DNA of 18,177 nt, taken from positions 1 to 18,177 of the forward strand of contig QFQY01000078.1 of NCBI GenBank assembly GCA_003248805.1, read 5' to 3'. The stretch is from Chelatococcus sp. (GTDB taxonomy: Bacteria; Pseudomonadota; Alphaproteobacteria; Rhizobiales; Beijerinckiaceae). Position 1 is the stretch's first letter. Every line of letters starts with the position of its first letter. Below, piece after piece: positions 1 through 8,759 of this stretch. The notes below the pieces were generated by a model. It was given only the letters and a program-made list of their open reading frames with translations, ran no database searches and was not told the origin of the DNA. Position numbers and translations under genes: made by a program.

Positions 1-2275
<2,275 letters not shown>

Positions 2276-2355
2276 GAACCGGGCCGTCTTCTTGCGAGGG
2301 CGCGCGAAGCACGGCTCCGGCCTATGGAGCGGAGTGCGGGCGGCGCCTGAATTGA

Positions 2356-2383
2356 ATGCTAGGCGCTCGCTATAGACGGGCAA
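2356..2383 (-). promoter_or_regulatory. Possible carB promoter
   Basis: Read on the minus strand, a TTGCCC hexamer (2378-2383) is followed after 16 bp by TAGCAT (2356-2361). A transcript would begin near 2349 and have a leader of about 75 nt before the carB ATG. Both boxes match the sigma-70 consensus only partly, so this is a suggestion. The gap to the upstream same-strand MFS gene is 145 bp, which fits an independent promoter. Confidence 0.3.
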
Positions 2384-2420
2384 GGCGGCGGGGGAAAGGG
2401 GAAAGAGCCCACTCCGCGTT

Positions 2421-3635
2421 TCAGCGCACAGGCGGCGAGAGCGGAGCGATCTCGCGCAGCCCGGCCGGAAACGCCGCGGCGCGCTTGCGGCGCAGCGCCA
2501 GCCAGAGCGTCGCGAGCGCGAGAATCTCGCAGGCCGCGCCGACGAAGCCGAGCGGCCAGGTGCCGAGATGGCGCATGGTCTGCTGGCCGAGCGCTGAGCC
2601 CGCCGCGATGCCGACATACAGCGCAGAGGCGTTGAGCGAGAGCGCCACGACGACGGCGTCCGGCGCCATGGCCGCGAGGCGCGACATCTGCGAGGGGTGG
2701 CCGGCCCAGCCGGCGCCGCTCCAGACGAACAGGAAGAACGGGAGCACGAAGACCGCGGTCGTCGGTGGCAGCGTCAGCGCGATCAGCGAGGCGGCCGCGA
2801 GGGCGCAGGCCAGCACGCTCAGCGTGACGCGCAGGGCGCGTTCCGGCCCGAAGCGGTCGCTGGCGATGCCGCCGAGCTGGTTTCCCAGCGCGGAGCCGAG
2901 CCCCGATATGACGAGCGTCGCGCCCAGCCATGGCCCGCCGATGCCGGCATGGCTGGCCAGGAAGGGCGCGATGTAGGTGTAGAGCGTGAAGGCGCCGGTG
3001 GTCCAAAGCATGGTGGTCGAGAGCGCCAGCAGCACGTCGCCGCGCCGCGCGACGGCGAGCCGCTCGGCCATACTGTTGCTGGCGTGGGGGAGGCCCGACG
3101 GCAGGCGTGCGAGGATTCCGAGAAGGGCGAGCGCACTGAAGCCCGCCACCAGCAGGAAGGCGACGTGCCAGCCGCCGAAAGGCACGACCGCCGTTCCGAT
3201 CGGCACGCCGAGCACGAGCGCGACGGTCATGCCGCCCGTGACCATCGCGATCGCGCGCGCGCGGCGCTCGGGTGGGGCCAGCGAGACAGCGACGGCGTTC
3301 GCGGCGGGCATGTAGACGCCGGCGGCCGCGGCCATGACCACGCGCGCCACCATCAGCTGCCAGAACTCGCCGCAGAAGGCGGCGGCGAGGTTGGTCAGGC
3401 CGAAGACCGCCATCGAGCCGGCCAGCACGCGTTTACGCTCGACGTTGCCGAACAGCGTCGAGAGCACCGGCGAGCCGATGGCGTAGGCGACTGCGAAGAC
3501 CGAGATCAGCAGGCCGGCGCTGTCGACCGAGACGGCCAGGCCCGAGGCGAGATGCGGCAGGATGCCGGTGACGATCAGGCTGCCGGTGCCGACCGCGAAG
3601 GCCCCGCCGGAGAGCGAGAGGATGCGGATATCCAT
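2421..3635 (-). CDS. MFS transporter, AraJ/drug:H+ antiporter-like
   Basis: A 404-residue major facilitator protein of the inner membrane, probably exporting a small organic compound by proton antiport. The chain is almost all hydrophobic segments, consistent with the 12 helices of the family. The N-terminus (SLSGGAFAVGTGSLIVTGILP) is typical of AraJ/YdhP-type permeases, and a GNVERKR loop sits at the usual place between helices 2 and 3. The start at ATG 3635 has AAGGA about 7 nt upstream. It is divergent from an ArsR-type regulator, and the shared spacer carries two matching dyads, so it is very likely the main target of that repressor. The substrate cannot be read from the sequence. Confidence 0.9.
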   Translation of the reverse strand: MDIRILSLSGGAFAVGTGSLIVTGILPHLASGLAVSVDSAGLLISVFAVAYAIGSPVLSTLFGNVERKRVLAGSMAVFGLTNLAAAFCGEFWQLMVARVVMAAAAGVYMPAANAVAVSLAPPERRARAIAMVTGGMTVALVLGVPIGTAVVPFGGWHVAFLLVAGFSALALLGILARLPSGLPHASNSMAERLAVARRGDVLLALSTTMLWTTGAFTLYTYIAPFLASHAGIGGPWLGATLVISGLGSALGNQLGGIASDRFGPERALRVTLSVLACALAAASLIALTLPPTTAVFVLPFFLFVWSGAGWAGHPSQMSRLAAMAPDAVVVALSLNASALYVGIAAGSALGQQTMRHLGTWPLGFVGAACEILALATLWLALRRKRAAAFPAGLREIAPLSPPVR

Positions 3636-3661
3636 GAGGCTGTCCTTGGGATCTCCCGGGG

Positions 3662-3679
3662 TGGCCGCCTTGGCGGCCA
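3662..3679. repeat. Perfect 8-bp inverted repeat in MFS leader
   Basis: TGGCCGCC and GGCGGCCA are separated by TT. The dyad lies 27 bp upstream of the MFS start codon and would fall in the 5' leader of its transcript. It is unrelated in sequence to the TTCAA dyads nearby. It could be an RNA hairpin or chance in GC-rich DNA. Confidence 0.4.
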
Positions 3680-3715
3680 GGCCGGTTCTCGGCGCCGATG
3701 GCTGGATGTCATCGA

Positions 3716-3731
3716 TTCAACGTATATTGAA
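3716..3731. promoter_or_regulatory. ArsR-type operator, copy 1 (TTCAA-N6-TTGAA)
   Basis: TTCAACGTATATTGAA is an inverted repeat with 5-bp arms. It has the same arms and the same 6-bp spacing as the perfect dyad 48 bp further on. It overlaps the predicted -10 box of the MFS promoter (3729-3734), as expected for a repressor site. That the divergently encoded ArsR protein binds it is inferred from position and from the dyads typical of that family. Confidence 0.65.
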
Positions 3732-3757
3732 ATACGGCTGGCCGGAGCGCCGGTCAA
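3729..3757 (-). promoter_or_regulatory. Probable MFS gene promoter
   Basis: On the minus strand TTGACC (3752-3757) is followed after exactly 17 bp by TATTTC (3729-3734). The -10 box overlaps operator copy 1, so repressor binding would block RNA polymerase. The leader would be roughly 85-90 nt. Confidence 0.5.
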
Positions 3758-3763
3758 TATCGT

Positions 3764-3779
3764 TTCAACGATCGTTGAA
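3764..3779. promoter_or_regulatory. ArsR-type operator, copy 2 (perfect 16-bp palindrome)
   Basis: TTCAACGATCGTTGAA is identical to its own reverse complement. It ends 2 bp before the TTG codon at 3782 and lies upstream of the MFS -35 box. Together with copy 1 it suggests cooperative repression and autoregulation of the divergent pair. Confidence 0.7.
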
Positions 3780-3781
3780 TC

Positions 3782-4174
3782 TTGCCCAGCGCGACAGGTT
3801 CGCCTATTCCGGCGGGTGTGAAACCGGTCTTCCATCCTGAAATCGACGACGTCGAAGTCGCCGCCGTCTTCGCCGCCCTGGCCGACCCGATCCGCCTCGG
3901 CGTGGTCGTCGCGCTCGCGGAGAGCGCCGAGGTCGAGGCGCGTTGCGGCAGCTTCCACGCGCTCGGCTCGCCGTCGCTGATGACCTATCACCTCGCCAAG
4001 CTGCGCGAGGCCGGGATCACGCGCGTGCGGGCGGAAGGGCCGGTGCGCTATATCAGCCTGCGGCGCGACGAGTTCGACAGGCGCTTCCCGGGGCTGTTGG
4101 ACAGCGTGGTTGCGACGGCGCGTCGCGATCCCGGCCTGCCGCGCCTGACCGACGGTCTGTCGACGAGCGACTGA
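3782..4174 (+). CDS. ArsR/SmtB-family winged-helix repressor
   Basis: A DNA-binding regulator of up to 130 residues. The winged-helix core opens with VAAVFAALADPIRLGVVVAL. The recognition helix is around SPSLMTYHLAKLREAGI, and the wing is around RAEGPVRYISLRRDEF. The usual CxC metal site of arsenic sensors (ELCVCDL) is absent and only one Cys is visible (RCGSF), so the signal may be an organic ligand or redox rather than a metal. The start is uncertain: TTG 3782 gives the longest form but lies directly behind operator 2 with no ribosome site, while GTG 3818 is in frame and still keeps the whole domain. It is divergent from the MFS gene, and the two shared dyads support local repression. The gene ends 67 bp before zigA. 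Confidence 0.85.
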   Translation: MPSATGSPIPAGVKPVFHPEIDDVEVAAVFAALADPIRLGVVVALAESAEVEARCGSFHALGSPSLMTYHLAKLREAGITRVRAEGPVRYISLRRDEFDRRFPGLLDSVVATARRDPGLPRLTDGLSTSD

Positions 4175-4201
4175 GACGGGTTGCCAAAGCCGATGCGGCT
4201 C

Positions 4202-4235
4202 CTCTATTTGTTATGTTGTAACATAACAAATAGAG
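4202..4235. promoter_or_regulatory. Zur-like operator, 34-bp palindrome
   Basis: The arms CTCTATTTGTTATGTT and AACATAACAAATAGAG are perfectly complementary over 16 bp and flank a GT centre. The core TGTTATGTTGTAACATAACA resembles Fur-family Zur boxes, whose theme is TGTTAT with ATAACA. It ends 6 bp before the ATG of zigA, a gene class known to be Zur-controlled. A -35-like TTGCCA (4181-4186) and TATTTG (4205-4210), 18 bp apart, would put the transcript start inside the palindrome. Zur binding is inferred from motif and gene. Confidence 0.75.
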
Positions 4236-4241
4236 TGCTCC

Positions 4242-5456
4242 ATGGATCGCCTGCTTCCCGTCACCGTCCTGTCCGGCTTCCTCGGCGCGGGCAAGACGAC
4301 GCTACTCAACCACATCCTGAACAACCGCGAGGGCCGGAAGGTCGCGGTGATCGTCAACGACATGAGCGAGGTGAACATCGACGCCGATCTCGTCCGCGAG
4401 GGCGGCAGCGATCTCTCCCGGACCGACGAGAAGCTGGTCGAGATGAGCAATGGCTGCATCTGCTGCACCCTGCGGGACGATCTGCTGGCCGAGGTGCGCC
4501 GCCTCGCCGAAACCGGGCGTTTCGACTACCTGCTGATCGAGGGCACCGGCATCGCCGAGCCGCTGCCCGTCGCGGCCACCTTCGAGTTCCGCGACGAGGA
4601 CGGGCTCTCGCTGTCGGACGTCGCCCGCCTCGACACCATGGTCACGGTCGTCGACGCCGCCCATCTGCTGAAGGACTACGGCTCGCGCGATTTCCTGCGC
4701 GACCGGGGCGAGACGGCGGGCGAGGGCGACGAGCGCACGCTGGTCGATCTGCTCGTCGACCAGATCGAGTTCGCCGACGTCGTCGTGCTCAACAAGATCT
4801 CGGACGCCACGGCGGAGCAGCGCGATGCCGTGCGCAAGATCGTGCGCGGGCTGAACCCGGACGCGAAGCTGGTCGAGGCCGATTTCGGCCGGGTCCCGCT
4901 CGATACGGTGCTGGATACCGGGCTCTTCGACCATGAAAAGGCCGAGCAGCACCCGCTCTGGTACAAGGAGCTCTACGGCTTCAAGGACCATGTTCCGGAG
5001 ACCGAGGAATACGGCGTCTCCTCCTTCGTGTACCGGGCAAGGCGCCCCTTCCACCCGGAGAAGTTCAATGCCTTCCTCGGCCGGACCTGGCCGGGCCTGA
5101 TCCGCGCCAAGGGGCATTTCTGGCTGGCGACGCGGCCGGACTGGGTCGGCGAGATGTCGCTCGCCGGGGCGATCTGCCGGACGGAGGCGATGGGCTTCTG
5201 GTGGGCCGCCGTGCCGCGCGCCCGCTGGCCCGAGCATCCCGAGTGGAAGGCCGTGCTCAACCGCCACTGGCACTCCGTCTGGGGCGACCGGCGGCAGGAG
5301 CTCGTCTTCATCGGCGCGGGCATGGACGAGGCGGCGATCCGCGCCGGGCTCGACGCCTGCCTGCTGGGCGAAACGCCGACCATCGCCTTCCGGCCCGAGC
5401 GCTACCGCGACCTGCCGGACCCGTTTCCGACATGGCGCCGCGCCGGCGCGGCCTGA
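4242..5456 (+). CDS. zigA: COG0523 zinc metallochaperone GTPase (ZigA-like)
   Basis: A 404-residue G3E-family GTPase thought to deliver zinc to client enzymes during zinc shortage. Visible are Walker A GFLGAGKTT (residues 12-20), the metal-binding CICC motif at 72-75 inside NGCICCTLRDDL, the EGTGIAEP switch/Walker B segment at 100-107 and the guanine-specificity NKISD at 184-188. The CobW C-terminal domain follows (YGVSSFVYRARRPFHPEKF onward). No His-rich metal-storage stretch is seen. Close similarity to proteins named ZigA, plus the Zur-like palindrome directly upstream, favours zinc over cobalt or the cobalamin CobW role. The ATG is only 6 bp past the palindrome, and just a weak AGAG precedes it. 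Confidence 0.92.
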   Translation: MDRLLPVTVLSGFLGAGKTTLLNHILNNREGRKVAVIVNDMSEVNIDADLVREGGSDLSRTDEKLVEMSNGCICCTLRDDLLAEVRRLAETGRFDYLLIEGTGIAEPLPVAATFEFRDEDGLSLSDVARLDTMVTVVDAAHLLKDYGSRDFLRDRGETAGEGDERTLVDLLVDQIEFADVVVLNKISDATAEQRDAVRKIVRGLNPDAKLVEADFGRVPLDTVLDTGLFDHEKAEQHPLWYKELYGFKDHVPETEEYGVSSFVYRARRPFHPEKFNAFLGRTWPGLIRAKGHFWLATRPDWVGEMSLAGAICRTEAMGFWWAAVPRARWPEHPEWKAVLNRHWHSVWGDRRQELVFIGAGMDEAAIRAGLDACLLGETPTIAFRPERYRDLPDPFPTWRRAGAA

Positions 5457-5703
5457 CGCTCCGTCGATCCGTCCTCGGTCCCGTTCCGTACCAGGCCGAT
5501 GGGCCGTGCCATCCGTTTTCTCCCGTCCCTCCGCATCCGCGAGTTCCATGTCGGCACGTCGAAGCCGGGGCTCGCCGGTGGGCGGCAAAGTCGCCGATCG
5601 CGCCGGCGGCAACGCGGGGGCGCCGCATGGCCGGGACAAGCGCGGCTATGACGACGAATGAGGGGTGCTTCCACGAGCGCCCGGCATGGCCTAAACCGCC
5701 CGC
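5457..5703. other. Intergenic stretch without a recognisable gene
   Basis: I find no convincing coding frame, RNA gene or T-tailed terminator in these 247 bp between zigA and the GtrA-like gene. On the minus strand the segment around 5620-5660 (TCGTCGTCATAGCCGCGCTTG, continuing to about 5625) resembles the start of a short intergenic repeat I recall from rhizobial genomes. Without a genome to compare, that is only an impression. Confidence 0.4.
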
Positions 5704-6108
5704 ATGCCGCTTCGCGCCTATCCCCGCCACGCCCGCCAGCTCGCCGCCTACGGCCTATCGGGCCTCGCCGCGGCCGTGGCGCATTACGGTCTGCTGATCG
5801 GGCTCGTCGAACTCGCCGGCATCGCGCCCGTTCCGGCGACGCTGGCGGGCTTCGTGGCGGGGGGCGTCGTCTCCTATGGCTGCAATCGCTGGCTGACCTT
5901 CGAGGCGACGCGCAGCCATGCGCAGGCCGGCTGGCGCTTCGCGCTGATCGCGGCCGGCGGCTTCGTGCTCACCGGCATCCTGATGCATCTGTTCGTGACG
6001 CGGCTCGGGCTGCCCTATCTGCCGATGCAACTCGTCACCACGGGGATCGTGATGGCGTTCTCGTTCCTGGGGCACAAGTTCTTCAGTTTTGCGGACAGGG
6101 CTGGGTGA
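5704..6108 (+). CDS. GtrA-family membrane protein
   Basis: A 134-residue inner-membrane protein with four predicted helices, matching the GtrA/DPMS family. Members are proposed to help move or modify polyprenyl-linked sugars for cell-surface glycans. Family features are visible: an early YGLSGLAAAVAHYGLL helix, YGCNRWLTFEA (the conserved N-R-x-x-TF junction), and a last helix ending in FLGHKFFSF. The start is well fixed, because an in-frame TAA lies at 5692-5694, only 9 bp upstream of ATG 5704. No clear ribosome site is present. No glycosyltransferase partner lies nearby, so the pathway is unknown. Confidence 0.88.
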   Translation: MPLRAYPRHARQLAAYGLSGLAAAVAHYGLLIGLVELAGIAPVPATLAGFVAGGVVSYGCNRWLTFEATRSHAQAGWRFALIAAGGFVLTGILMHLFVTRLGLPYLPMQLVTTGIVMAFSFLGHKFFSFADRAG

Positions 6109-6287
6109 GGCCGAGCGCAGAGCGCGTCGACCCCAAACCAAAGCGTTACCCGGCAAGCCATAGGTGCAACTGCCCGCCGGGCGAGCACGATCCTAACCTC
6201 CAGGGACCGAGGCGCCTTCGGGTGTGTCCTCACCAGTGCAGGAGCCGGTCGGCTCATGCATCCGCTGCCCGACTCATGGAGGTTCGC

Positions 6288-7454
6288 ATGTCCGACATTT
6301 CGCGGAGACGCATCATGGGGGGCGCGGTTCTCGCCGGGGCGTTCGCTCCTCTGATCGGCGAGGCGCAGGCCGCGGATGTTTCCTTTCAGAACAATGTTCC
6401 CGACCCACTGCTCGCCGGAAAGGACCTGCCGACGTTCAAGTTCGAACTCGAAAAGTCCCAGGGCAAGGTGATAGGCAACAGCTTCGGCAAGGAGGCGACC
6501 GTCGAGCAGTTGCCGATCTCGAAAGGCATCGCCGGAGTCTCGATGAAGCTCGAGCCCGGTGCGATGCGCGAGCTGCACTGGCACGCGACGGCCGCCGAAT
6601 GGGCGCTCGTGCTCGAGGGCAGGGTTCGCACCACCGTCATCGATCCCGAAGGCCGTGCCGAGACCAACGATTTCGAGCCCGGCGACGTCTGGTACTTTCC
6701 GCGTGGCCACGGCCACATGCTCGAGGCATTGGGAGACGAGCCCACGCATTTCATCCTGATCTTCGACAACGGCTATTTCTCGGAGTTCGGCACCTTCAGC
6801 ATCACCGACTGGCTCGGGCACACGCCGAAGGCGCTGCTCGCGAAGAATTTCGGCCTGCCCGAATCCGCTTTCGACGGCATTCCCCAGGATGAGGTCTATT
6901 TCGCCCGCGGCGCCATTCCTCCGGCCGAGGCGGCGACGCCGCTGCAGGGCGAGAAGCTGCCGCCGATGACGCACAAATACCGGCTGCTCTCGCAGGATCC
7001 GCATCGCGTCTTCGCCGGCGGGCGCGAGTGGCGCGTCGACCAGTCGAAATTCCCGATCTCGGAGACCGTCACGGGCGTCGTGCTCGACCTCGATCCCGGC
7101 GCGCTGCGCGAGCTGCATTGGCACCCGACCGCCGACGAGTGGCAGTACATCGTCGAGGGGCAGGTCAGCGTCACCCTGTTCGGCTCCCATGGCCGCTATC
7201 GGACCGAGACGCTGTCGGCGGGTGATGTCGGCTATATTCCGCAGGGCTACGGGCACTCGATCGAGAACATAGGTTCCGGACGCGCCCGAATTCTGATCGG
7301 CCTCAACACCGGCACCTACGCCGCGATCGACCTGTCGCAATGGATCGCCGGCAACCCCGCCGACGTGCTCGCGACCAATTTCGGCAAGCCTGCGAGCCTG
7401 TTCGAGACATTCCCGAAGAAGGACGTGTTCATCTCCGACAGGAACGGGGGCTAG
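6288..7454 (+). CDS. oxdC: Bicupin oxalate decarboxylase, Tat-exported
   Basis: A 388-residue two-cupin enzyme that by family converts oxalate to formate and CO2 using manganese. The N-terminus (SRRRIMGGAVLAGAFAPL) is a Tat signal ending near AQAA, so the protein should fold in the cytoplasm and be exported. Cupin 1 supplies H97, H99, E104 and H143; cupin 2 supplies H277, H279, E284 and H323; both have the preceding Arg (R94, R274). The lid loop reads SEFG (165-168) where Bacillus OxdC has SENS, keeping the catalytic Glu (E166). ATG 6288 is chosen because GGAGG lies 5 nt upstream. An in-frame ATG at 6276 lies before that site. It ends tail-to-tail with the methyltransferase gene, sharing CTAG. 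Decarboxylase versus oxidase activity is not proven. Confidence 0.88.
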   Translation: MSDISRRRIMGGAVLAGAFAPLIGEAQAADVSFQNNVPDPLLAGKDLPTFKFELEKSQGKVIGNSFGKEATVEQLPISKGIAGVSMKLEPGAMRELHWHATAAEWALVLEGRVRTTVIDPEGRAETNDFEPGDVWYFPRGHGHMLEALGDEPTHFILIFDNGYFSEFGTFSITDWLGHTPKALLAKNFGLPESAFDGIPQDEVYFARGAIPPAEAATPLQGEKLPPMTHKYRLLSQDPHRVFAGGREWRVDQSKFPISETVTGVVLDLDPGALRELHWHPTADEWQYIVEGQVSVTLFGSHGRYRTETLSAGDVGYIPQGYGHSIENIGSGRARILIGLNTGTYAAIDLSQWIAGNPADVLATNFGKPASLFETFPKKDVFISDRNGG

Positions 7455-8143
7455 GAGCCTTTGCGCCCCACAAAGGTCATCCGATGCGGATTATGGCCGA
7501 AATTCCGGTCCCTGGCGACGTCCTCGAAGCCCGCCTGCCGGATCAGCCCGGCGATTTCGTCCTCGCGATAGGTCGAGAGCCCGTACTGCGCCCTGAGCTT
7601 GCGGTAGTCGGAGAAGGCGGTGCGCACGAGGCCGGCCACGGCGGCGCCCAGGAAACCGCCGCGCCAGGCGAAAGCCAGCAGTTGCGAGGCGTCGGTGAGC
7701 GGGCTGACATCGGGTGGGATGACGTCGGCGATCACCAGCCTGCCGCCGGGTTTCAGCGTGCCGTGCCAGACGGCGAGCAGGGCAGCGAGCTCGTCGCGCG
7801 ACAGATACTGGATCAGCGAATTGGCGACGACGAGATCGAGCGAGGCCTCCGGCAGCGCCTCGACCTCCTCGGGCGAGACCACGACCGCGTTGGCGCGGCC
7901 GGCCAGCATGGCGCGCAGCCTGTCGCGGACGCTCGGCGCGGCCTCGCAGAGATAGAGCTTGCCGCAGGCGGCCGCGACGCGGGCGGCGTCCAGCGCCTCG
8001 CCGCAGCCATGGTCGAGCACGACTGCCTCAGGGCTGGGGATATGGGCGATCAGGTCGCTCGCGATCTGGCGGTAGTGCAAGGCCTTGTGGCGTTGCGAGA
8101 CGTAGATCGAATGCTCGCCGTTCCAGAAGTCGCGCCAGGACAT
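7451..8143 (-). CDS. Class I SAM-dependent methyltransferase
   Basis: A 230-residue methyltransferase of unknown substrate. From ATG 8143 it begins MSWRDFWNGEHSIYVSQRHK. The SAM-binding motif I is VVLDHGCGEAL, the acidic strand-2 end is LYLCEAAPSVRD, and motif IV-like LDLVVANSLIQYL and GTLKPGGRLVIADVIPP follow. I prefer 8143 because GGAG lies just upstream and the conserved protein starts there. The frame stays open to ATG 8218 or 8371, but those extensions are encoded by the inverted repeat at 8197-8317. The stop codon TAG overlaps the oxdC stop on the other strand. Small-molecule or quinone methylation is possible, but nothing here decides. Confidence 0.87.
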   Translation of the reverse strand: MSWRDFWNGEHSIYVSQRHKALHYRQIASDLIAHIPSPEAVVLDHGCGEALDAARVAAACGKLYLCEAAPSVRDRLRAMLAGRANAVVVSPEEVEALPEASLDLVVANSLIQYLSRDELAALLAVWHGTLKPGGRLVIADVIPPDVSPLTDASQLLAFAWRGGFLGAAVAGLVRTAFSDYRKLRAQYGLSTYREDEIAGLIRQAGFEDVARDRNFGHNPHRMTFVGRKGS

Positions 8144-8196
8144 GGGCTCCGCCGTCGGTGTGCCCAGCTCTTCGGAGCCCGGCTCATCAAGCTCAA

Positions 8197-8317
8197 AGCC
8201 CTCATCCTGAGGAGCCATTCCGTCAGGAATGGCGTCTCGAAGGATGCTCCAGGAGGCTCCGGCACGAACTGGAGCATCCTTCGAGACAGCCCTTCGGGCT
8301 TCCTCAGGATGAGGGCT
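8197..8317. repeat. 121-bp intergenic inverted repeat with side hairpins
   Basis: The outer arms AGCCCTCATCCTGAGGA and the mirror TCCTCAGGATGAGGGCT pair, as do the inner arms GTCTCGAAGGATGCTCCAG (ending 8252) and CTGGAGCATCCTTCGAGAC (from 8269), around a 16-nt loop. Between outer and inner segments each side has its own small hairpin: GCCATTCC/GGAATGGC on the left and AGCCC/GGGCT on the right. The transcript would fold into a cross-like structure. Similar CTCATCCTGAGG...TCGAAGGATG palindromes are, as I recall, dispersed in many Rhizobiales genomes. It sits between the methyltransferase and PilZ genes, both on the minus strand. Confidence 0.85.
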
Positions 8318-8400
8318 CACAATATCGCTTCGACGTCTCCGGAGGAGGGCCGGCGAATTGCCGCCGGACATTACGCGGCGAGGGGCTCGGCGCGCAACCG

Positions 8401-8655
8401 TCAGGCGGGCGCGGAGAAGCGGATGCCGATCAGCCCGTCGCGCATCCAGACGATCGTCGCCGGCCGGACCTCGTCGGCGTCATGGGCGAGGTAGCCGACC
8501 TGGACGGGAAGCGGCCTCTGGGTTTCGGGCTTGAGCTTGGCGCCGCTGCGCGACAGGTCGAGCACGCGGCATTCGACCAGGGCCCGGCCCTTGCCGTCGA
8601 GGATGCTGGCTGAACGCAGGCGGGCACGCCAGCGCTCGGCTGCGCGGTTGTCCAT
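8401..8655 (-). CDS. PilZ-domain protein (putative c-di-GMP receptor)
   Basis: An 84-residue single PilZ domain. The c-di-GMP-binding signature is complete: RWRAR (RxxxR, residues 8-12) and DLSRSG (DxSxxG, residues 33-38), followed by the beta-barrel strands ending in VWMRDGLIGIRF. It probably signals second-messenger level to a partner, since it has no output domain. ATG 8655 has AAGG 7 nt upstream. It is divergent from the cyclopropane fatty acid synthase gene with a 104-bp spacer. Confidence 0.88.
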   Translation of the reverse strand: MDNRAAERWRARLRSASILDGKGRALVECRVLDLSRSGAKLKPETQRPLPVQVGYLAHDADEVRPATIVWMRDGLIGIRFSAPA

Positions 8656-8673
8656 GGCGATGCCTTCGAGCAG

Positions 8674-8702
8674 TTGCGAGTCGGAAGGTGACGCTAGAGA
8701 AT
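8674..8702 (+). promoter_or_regulatory. Possible cfa promoter
   Basis: TTGCGA (8674-8679) and GAGAAT (8697-8702) are 17 bp apart and would start a transcript near 8709, about 50 nt before the chosen ATG. Both boxes are imperfect. Confidence 0.3.
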
Positions 8703-8710
8703 GAAGATGG

Positions 8711-8738
8711 AGCGGGGCTGGATTCGTGCGGCCCCGCT
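8711..8738 (+). other. Hairpin in the cfa leader
   Basis: AGCGGGGC (8711-8718) pairs perfectly with GCCCCGCT (8731-8738) around a 12-nt loop. It lies just after the predicted cfa transcript start and 21 nt before the ATG. No T-tract follows, so it is not a normal terminator. It may stabilise the 5' end of the mRNA. Confidence 0.4.
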
Positions 8739-8759
8739 CTTCCCCCGCCGGACAGGTCG

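Noticed and set aside
4302..5639. 445-residue minus-strand frame opposite zigA
   Set aside because: Antisense to a gene with complete GTPase motifs; no domain of its own.
5658..7454. 598-residue frame extending oxdC upstream
   Set aside because: The extra N-terminal part overlaps the GtrA-like gene in another frame and is Arg-rich nonsense. The Tat signal and GGAGG fix the start at 6288.
8144..8371. N-terminal extension of the methyltransferase to ATG 8371 or 8218
   Set aside because: The extension is encoded by the inverted repeat, and conserved sequence begins at ATG 8143 with a ribosome site in front.
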